64,000 nt of DNA, taken from Phoronis australis. Lineage: Eukaryota > Phoronida > Phoronidae. Below are positions 56,950-64,000 of this stretch, one piece after another. A program made the translations under genes and the position numbers. Within the stretch, counting starts at the first letter, position 1; each line of letters opens with the position of its first letter. The DNA lies in assembly GCA_002633005.1 (NCBI GenBank), contig NMRA01000596.1, forward strand, positions 125,494 through 189,493, given 5' to 3'. The notes under the pieces were generated by a model. It was not told the origin of the DNA, searched no databases, and worked only from the letters and a program-made list of their open reading frames with translations.

Positions 56950-59900
56950 CACTTGTTTATTTGGCGGTGTTGTCTATTTTGAACCTTTTCGCTGCCATAC
57001 ACCGGGTCCTAAATGTATGACTAAATATATCTACTTAAAGTCCTTCTCTCACGCGTAGTTAACCCTTATTACATGGTTAGAAGATGTTATAAGGATCCAA
57101 GAAGTACCTACCCCATAACTAATACACGATCCGTACTCGAAAAAAGTTTAAATGAACGCGCCACTCACGATTCGCACCCGAAGAACCACCGGCATTTTGA
57201 ACTTGCCGCGAACCCGGAAGTACAATTCATTCAGGCACCCAGGCCGAGAAAACGCCGTCAGTGCGAGTGGAGCAGTGCCTGTACTGTTACCAGCCAGCAA
57301 ACGGGATAAAATAATCGACAGCGCGCCTTAATTTTGATCAAATCAAACTACGGACAATTTTATCGAATTTGCTGAAGAAATGTGGCGAATAAATTTTGAC
57401 AGAAATTATTTTGTCAGACTCGGGGCCGCATCGGACCGGGTGTGGATCGAAACCAGACACTGGCGAACGGTAAATGCATGCGGTTGCAAGCTGTTTTGTC
57501 GAAGTAAAATGGTCAAATCATAAATGCTGCATATATTCAAGGGTAGTTTCAGACACTTCCATGAAATTACGGGCTGGTTAGTCCTGTGTCACACTGCCGC
57601 GGCAGACCTTAGTTAGCCTCAGTCACCAGCTACCAGTGAAGACTATCGTCAAAATACAGCTTGTTAGTAGGCCTATACAGCTTTACGCCAAGGCTACCCT
57701 TAGGCCTAACTGGTCGCTGGCCACAAACACAAAAAAAACACGAAAATTGATCAAAGTTTTTTTTTTGTAGCAACGTTTGTCAAAATGTATCAACGTTAAA
57801 TCTTCACAAATTACTAAGTAGCCGATTGAACATGCCTTTCAGTTCAGCAAAAGTCGACATTGTCGGTGCCGCCAGACATGAGTCCAACGGGAATTGTGAG
57901 CCCATTTATCACTTAATGAGTAACAACTGCGAGGCTGAAATTTGGTGAACACTGCTAAATCGTGCAGAATAGTAAGTAAAGATATGTCTAACTAAATTTC
58001 ACCGTAATTTGTTGGCGAAAACAATTTACACGAAGTTTTAAACTCGTAACTCATCCCGCTGTCCTCCAATATGGCCGACGCGATCCAAACAAAGTGACCC
58101 AAATTTCGCCACAAAACTTGCAATAACTTTACAGTGCTTGCCCCGATTTTGATACTTTTTCGATTTTTAATGAGTAGAATGTATTACCTTTCCGATGATA
58201 GCAAAGTACTTTTTCAAAACGAGGAAAAAATAAAACCGAAAAAAATTGGTTCGACCCATATTGGTTCCTAGGTTCGACCCGCCTACATGTATACGTAAGG
58301 AACTAAACACCAATGCTATTTTAACATACTAAGTACGCGTAACATTCCAAAAAAATCAACGACCACTAACTACAAACTATAAATACACTACATATGCAAA
58401 CGAATCACGATATATTACTAATAAAACAAAATAATGAAGACTTTTCGAGCAAGCCATAGCACATTCAGTTACAAGGAAAAAATGGCGGCGTTCAGGACAA
58501 GTTCCTGAACTGATGAGCCGGAAATGTGGGTACGGAAATAACCGATGACAACCGGTAATCATACGCTCAAAGAGAGGGGTCAAATACTGTTAAAAAATCG
58601 CTTTTGGCAAGAAAGGCGAAAAGAATATAAAGAAAGGGTGTCCAAAATAAGAATTTATGTAGTAAGTATTTTCGGATACTGGAACCACATGGGCAGTTTG
58701 AGAGAAGGACTTTAACTGTAAGCCAATGAGCAAAACTCGATTGTACGATATACATGTAACAAATGTCTAACGGTGTCGATTAGAATTCATAGATATTCTG
58801 AAAGTGCGCTGTCACCAAGAGGCACAGTTTATGGTTGGCCAGAAGTCGCACACTCTAATATGCGGGTCTTGACCTTAACGGCAGAGAACATGTCATCCTT
58901 TCCAAAGAAGTTCTAACACTCGTACTAACGGCCACAAGTTTCTGGAGTTGCCTCTTCCAGGACAAGGATCACATCATTAACTTTCCATTCTTAGATATAT
59001 TCTATGTCTGTCTTGTCTTCAGTGCAGGTAGACACTTTGCAGTCCACCTATACTTTGAAACTCCGGTCCTCGCAGCCGTCTGCATTCATTCAGTAAATTG
59101 CCATCGGATGAACCCTCAGGACGCTTTATCAGCAGGATTCAGTCGTGATTTTACACAGCGCAAGTGTGATGGTGTCGACGCATCGAGAATAGCAAAACAG
59201 GGTGCGTGCCTATAAGTATGATAACGCTTGTCGTTACTTCTGTTACTCTGTAGCATTGATTCTCATATTGGCACTTCAAGCTTCTGTCGAATGATGCTAA
59301 CAAGTTTTACAGACACTGTCGCAAAGTACTGCCAACTCTAATCTAGAGATGCCCATGAAGTTAAAGGGAGCAAGACGTGACTTGGGTAATTTTAGGCAAC
59401 ACTTGACCTTCCCATAACTTTCCAACAATCTAATGTGGGATACAGCTTTTCATACTACCTGAGAAGTACATGTAGAGAAGTAGAAGATACAAGACCCCGC
59501 TATCTTCTCTGATTACAACGGCTTCACACGTCCAGCTGTCATGAGATCTTGCATTACCGGAATCCACTTCTCGAAGTCAGACATGTATCCGTAACATCAA
59601 TCGGTAATTTCCGAATCCAACCAAGTTTAAGCTGATTCCACTCCTGAGGGTTTATCTTGTCTGCTAGGGAATATGGTCTTGCAACGTCCGATGGATCATA
59701 TAGTGAATTAACGTTGCGCAATTACCCAGTTCTTGTCAAAGGTTTGCCCTTTGGCATAATCTTAAAACAGAAGCTGGCTGACTATGTTTCTCAGTGTACA
59801 CCAAGGGATCGTTGAACATGAAGAGTCTCGTAGTTAAGGTCTTTTTTACTTCTTCATGTAAGCACGCCAACATATCTCGATTACTGCTGATCCATTTGGC

Positions 59901-60070
59901 CAACATACATGTAAGTTCACACTTACCCGTTTAGCAGGCTTTGAAAAGAGTTTTCAAATTTCCATCCAAACTTTGATTCCTATTGAGGCTACTTTTTCCA
60001 GAGAGTTGGATAGGAAACTCGCTTCTAGAATCTGTTGATGGACCAAAACCGGTTTGGGTATCCTTTAATA
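56950..60070. other. Unannotated stretch
   Basis: No gene was recognised. YY1-like motifs with ATGGC starts occur at about 58,080 and 58,483 (AAAATGGCGGC) but lead into very short frames. The right part (58.8-60 kb) may be degraded retroelement sequence. Confidence 0.35.
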
Positions 60071-60079
60071 TATACATTA

Positions 60080-60430
60080 CGTCGGCAATCTCTCAATCTC
60101 CCTCACCAGTGTTGCCTGAGAATTGATTTCGGGTATGTGACCTGTCGCACGTTAACTATCTTGGCAATAGACGGAACCGATAAATCGCGTCGCCTAGTAG
60201 ATGGTCACCACCAACACAGCAGTAGTCACTCACGCAGGTGTCAAACGATAGACTAATACTGCAGGTGGTCAGAGAAATCGTGAAACCCATCTTCGTCATT
60301 GGGTCGTAATGATGCTCTTCCGGTGACTCTTTTTATCTGAGCTTCGACTATGTCGTAACTGCTACCAAATTGCTTTCTCAGTTTGAGCATGCTGTTGGAG
60401 TTGCTCCACAGCTAGCAACAATATAACAGC
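60080..60430 (-). pseudogene. BEL/Pao-type gag remnant
   Basis: The minus strand reads MLKLRKQFGSSYDIVEAQIK, then a block with TGRASLRPND and FHDFSDHLQY before a stop; after frame breaks it continues INSQATLVREIERLPT. This order matches the gag-like region upstream of the protease in BEL/Pao LTR retrotransposons. Only this fragment is clear; no pol region was identified next to it. Confidence 0.6.
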
Positions 60431-61243
60431 ACCTTAGCTTGAGCCCTTGCACACTAAAAGTGTATCATCCATTTAGAACTCACAACTCTCTGGTCAAATG
60501 ATCGGGTAAAAACCAATGGCGGCGAAGAGTTCCACCAAGGGTTAATAGGTCCACCTTATACAACTGCATCTTGCTGCTGCTATTTGTCCAAGGACATCAT
60601 CAAAAGCAAGTCTCGGCTAATGGTTCTACAGTTCCCGTCGCTTTCTTTAGCGACCATAGAGCAGTTGCCCGTTGGTTTCCCATTCCTCTGTAAAAGGATT
60701 CGGTTAAGACAAATGGAATGGGCTGCACTCTATATCTGCTGCTTCTGTCATAGCGAAAACAGGATGTTTATCTGGTTGGTTGACCTAATCCTCAGCAAAA
60801 GGATTGAGACTGGATGGGTGAATGGAGATTCTACAGACACCTGGTGCTTTCGGGCACACCTCAGTCTCTACACCATGAACCCATCAGAAAGGAGTAAATT
60901 GCCTTTCACTGTTGAGTAATGCGCTATACGGAGCAGAGACTTACTGCAAAACTTGATTGTGAACTATGTAACTCTCGTGTTCAGCCAAGCACTCCCCGTG
61001 AGGAGAATGCCTCTTGCATCAAGTACCTATTAGTGGTGGATGGCACATGCATCAGGTCACTCTCCAGTACTACATTCGTCCATATTGCATCTTCTGCTGC
61101 AGCTCTACAAATTACAGTCTCCATGTGCATCTCTTCTTCGCCGAGCCGATGCTTGGCTTTCTGGGATCATGCTTCAGCTGGGAGCATCACCTTTTTAGCC
61201 TGTCGATGTAGCTTTGAAACTGGTGGAAGAGCCAGTCCTCCAG

Positions 61244-61480
61244 TCACTGGTGGCCTTTGGCGATGTTGCTGACAGTCTTTACGCTATCTAGGTAGATGGT
61301 TATATCTACGTGTATGTTATTGTCGCACCAATCCTCAATGTATATAACTCCTATAGTAAGGGCCAACTCGACTCCGTCAAAGCGTAACATTTGGAATACA
61401 CTGAATTCACTTGCTCTACATAGCTCACGCTCAGTGTGACCACTCAGAACAATGCTGTAATAAAATACTTCATGAAGCAT
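61244..61480 (-). pseudogene. Possible RNase H remnant
   Basis: A 78-residue frame has SEFSVFQM, a VELAL helix and HVDITIYLDSVKTVSNI, resembling the TVFQAE ... IYSDSQAA pattern of RNase H in retroelements. The catalytic Glu position is not convincing and flanking frames are broken. Confidence 0.3.
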
Positions 61481-61489
61481 CTCTACGCT

Positions 61490-62070
61490 GACATTTGGGG
61501 ATTTGTGACCCCAGTGCCTAGGAGAGGCTAAGTCCGACTACGACAAACCCATCCTAATGGATCCACAAATTTTAATTAAAATGCTGAAGAAAATCTATTC
61601 GATAATAATATACAGCATAATGCATAGATTTTTAAAATTTCAAAGACAGCTACTTCTATTTTTTCAACATTAAAAAACAGTCGTATTTCGTGTTTTTCGT
61701 TTTTTAACTTTGAAACTCACAATCAAAACAGGCGCGTTGGTTTACGACCGCAATTACATGTATCCTATCCAAAACATGTTCAAACAAACCCATGAGTAGC
61801 AACAAGCTGGTTTAAATCCATGCCGCCGCCATCAAGCCTCTGATGTGCCGTGGAATGCTGTAGATGCACAGTGGTAAACAGTGCACACTTTCTCGTTTAG
61901 TTGCGTGCACATCCTGTTAGAGTAAGATTTACATAACGTGTACTCACAACTTTTTACCGTCAAAATTTCACAGTGTCGCAAAACTTTGTACGACATGTAC
62001 ACACTTTCAAGCAGACTACCATGTTGAATCAGCAAATGAAGCAAAACAACTCGTTAGTTCCCAAATATTT
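61490..62070. other. Unannotated stretch
   Basis: Nothing recognised. Confidence 0.4.
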
Positions 62071-62071
62071 T

Positions 62072-62228
62072 TAAGTCTTGTCTGCAGGCCACCTATTGGC
62101 CACATCATGTGACCTAATGAACAGTCCGAAAAGATTCCTGCCCCCGACCGGTAATCGAAACCCGGACTTTCTGCTATGCTCATTATGTCACGTGATGTGG
62201 CCAATAGGTGGCGGGCAGACCAGACTTA
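62072..62228. mobile_element. 157-bp palindromic MITE with TA ends
   Basis: Arms 62,072-62,120 and 62,180-62,228 (49 bp) are near-perfect reverse complements around GCCACCTATTGGCCACATCA. Both outer ends are TA, as expected for a Tc1/mariner-type duplication. The 59-bp loop contains, on the minus strand, GGGTTTCGATTACCGG, close to a tRNA T-arm/B-box. Confidence 0.75.
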
Positions 62229-62229
62229 T

Positions 62230-63130
62230 GTTTCCACGCGGGTTTAAGATTTAAATATAAATGTGTTATTTCAAAAATTAAATGTTTGCATGAGAAATTT
62301 CCATAATTTTTCAATGTTTTGATTGGTTCAAAGCGATGGGGGTAAGGTGATAAAATTTCTTGGTTTGTTCCAAGATTGAACTCCTCAACTCACTCGTGAC
62401 TAGTCGACGCCACGGCCTAATTTTAACCTGTCATCTAGTGTGACGAAAAAGAATTGAACGTGCTGTTATCGAATGGAACTAGTCGAGCTGTATTGATGCA
62501 AAATACATCGTGTTTGGTGGGATGCTCAGCCAAAGCAATACCTGGTTCTCTTTTCAGCAGGGCTACCCAGGCATTATCAGTTATGAGTTTGCTTGTTTAG
62601 GTATCACAATCATTTGACTAGCATAAAAACTTTTGTCCGGCTGGTGACTAGCCAAAACTATATTTAGCCCCATTGCAAACTTTGACCACAGCCTTCTGCC
62701 ATACAAATCACATGCATTGTTAATTCTTTATTTTTATAAGAATTTATTAGCATTTATAAAACAGTGCAAAAACAAACAAACAAACAAATAAGTACATCCA
62801 TTCATTCACGAATGCACACCTCAGGAAAGAGCATTCTCGTATCTCGATTAAAGTAAATAACTTTTACATGTAGTAAACGTGAACAACGAAATTTTCCCCT
62901 TTCGCAGAGAAGCTGTCATATACAAAGTTTTTGTATGCAATTAATTTTCCAGCATTGTATTACTCATGAGTATATGTAATAAACCTGTGAAAATAAGGTA
63001 TATTTTTGTGACATCCCTCCTTGTAAATGTACTGTTTGGCTATTATAAGCAAAATGTTAAAAAGAAAATCATGCGTCTCGTAAAGTCCAAGAATAATTCG
63101 ATCGTAAGAGAGACTGTTGGGAAGCTGAAT
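62230..63130. other. Unannotated stretch
   Basis: No coding signal; AT-rich, including a run of (CAAA)n at about 62,770. Confidence 0.4.
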
Positions 63131-63133
63131 GCG

Positions 63134-64000
63134 TCACTTTTGCATTAGCTGTCCGAATTCCTTCCAGAAATCTTGTACAATGCCACATTCCCAAAAAAGG
63201 TGTGACAGCGTCTCTGGAGCTTTATTACAAAAGGAACATAAATTAGAATCCCTAACACCGATTTTGACTAAAAAGGTATTTGTTGCAATAATCCTGTGTA
63301 GTATTCTAAATAAGAACCATCTAATGTTAGGATCCTTTGTAATTTCATAAGGCACTGCGTATATTTTCTTCCAATCTAAACTATCCCCTAACTCTATTTC
63401 CCATTTACACTCTGAATTAGAAGGTTTCTTAACGTCATTAGAGACTGAACAAATATGTCTACAACCCTCCAAATCTTTCTGTAAGTAAGTGATTGCTAAA
63501 GGCATGCAAGGAGCGTAGACATTAACACTTTTAAATTAACTTTGAGATAGACTTTTGTGAAACCTTCTTAGAACGGAAACAACACCATTATATACTACAA
63601 AGTTGGTTTTTACATCGAACTTATTTTTCATATGGTTCAAACTAACGAAACCACCATCAGAGGTATACTCTAATACATCTTAAGCCTTTTACAAATCAAG
63701 GCTTATAAAAAACACTTGTGCATCCGATCGCCAAGTTACTATTAAACCACAAATGTTGACTCAAAAAGTTCTTCTTACTTGCAACAATTATTTTTTGTAG
63801 AAAATGTCATACTTCCAAATACTTCGCGCCAGTAGGAATTACCAATTAGAGCTAATATCGTCTTAATAAAGTCATCTTCAAATGAAGCAAAATTCTTTAA
63901 GAACGGGTAGAGTGAGTACAGTAATTCACCACTTTTAGACGCAGGGCTTTTAAGATATCTACGGGCCATAGCGAGTTTTAAAGCTTTACTGAAAGTATGC
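63134..64000 (-). pseudogene. LINE C-terminus (L1/Tx1-like), running off the window
   Basis: Frame 63505-63134 carries DWKKIYAVPYEITKDPNIRW, HRIIATNTFLVKIG and CSFCNKAPETLSHLFWEC, the zinc-knuckle tail (zf-RVT type) of L1/Tx1-like LINEs. Frame 63969-63775 (SYWREVFGSM) is the part just upstream, separated by breaks. The element continues beyond 64,000, where its RT would lie. Confidence 0.7.

Noticed and set aside
60584-61272. Plus-strand frames of 111 and 117 residues
   Set aside because: They overlap minus-strand retroelement-like sequence and have no domain; probable shadows.
1-64000. CRISPR arrays, bacterial operons, rRNA genes or complete tRNA genes
   Set aside because: None visible; the window is animal nuclear DNA with spliced genes. 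The short tandem arrays have no spacers, and the only tRNA-like sequence is a T-arm-like loop at 62.15 kb.

Overview
This is eukaryotic, intron-rich, AT-rich DNA from an invertebrate animal, most likely a cnidarian and probably an anthozoan or stony coral. The grounds are the gene types (a secreted PAN-FN3-contactin-associated-like protein and a DNase II with animal-type exon structure), GT-AG introns, abundant LINEs and small DNA transposons, and the recurring palindrome TACATGTA. The lineage is an inference from gene types; the sequence contains no marker that fixes the species.

Two real protein-coding loci were reconstructed exon by exon. (1) Minus strand, 25.1 to 6.8 kb: six exons join in frame into a complete 408-residue secreted protein with a signal peptide, a PAN/apple domain, one fibronectin type III domain and a C-terminal fibrinogen-like domain of the contactin-associated-protein type. 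An AATAAA lies just after the stop. Its introns are packed with transposons. (2) Minus strand, 45.3 to 37.15 kb: seven exons of an acid endonuclease DNase II (323 codons, both HxK motifs present, last exon not found). A near-copy of its first exon, with the same 27-nt leader and the same splice sites, lies on the plus strand at 56.4 kb, so the locus is a divergent duplication. The other exons of that copy are not visible in the window.

Most of the rest is mobile DNA. Two families of TTAA-flanked, Kolobok-like DNA elements carry broken THAP-domain reading frames. Family A (29.4-30.8 kb, 52.2-53.5 kb) has inverted repeats of about 310 bp that include the start of the THAP frame at both ends. 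Family B (7.5-10.6 kb with a second copy nested inside, 19.5-21.5 kb, 32.6-34.1 kb) has 15-bp ends and carries a minus-strand THAP frame facing a plus-strand frame with a P2X7-C-terminal-like Cys signature. Other elements are LINE remnants at 5.4-6.0, 13.3-15.9, 27.3-28.1 and 63.1-64.0 kb, a BEL/Pao gag remnant near 60.3 kb, a 2.18-kb inverted-repeat element at 53.5-55.7 kb, a 157-bp palindromic MITE at 62.1 kb, and several small MITEs.

The most notable element is a 672-bp solo LTR at 46,068-46,739, bounded by TGTCA/TGACA and a perfect 5-bp target duplication. It carries three heat-shock-element clusters upstream of a consensus TATA box. It lies about 0.8 kb upstream of the DNase II start codon and points the same way, so it could make that gene heat-responsive.

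Four single N bases (1260, 16424, 32622, 49857) look like collapsed assembly gaps. Two sit at the edge of near-identical duplicated segments, which may therefore be artefacts.
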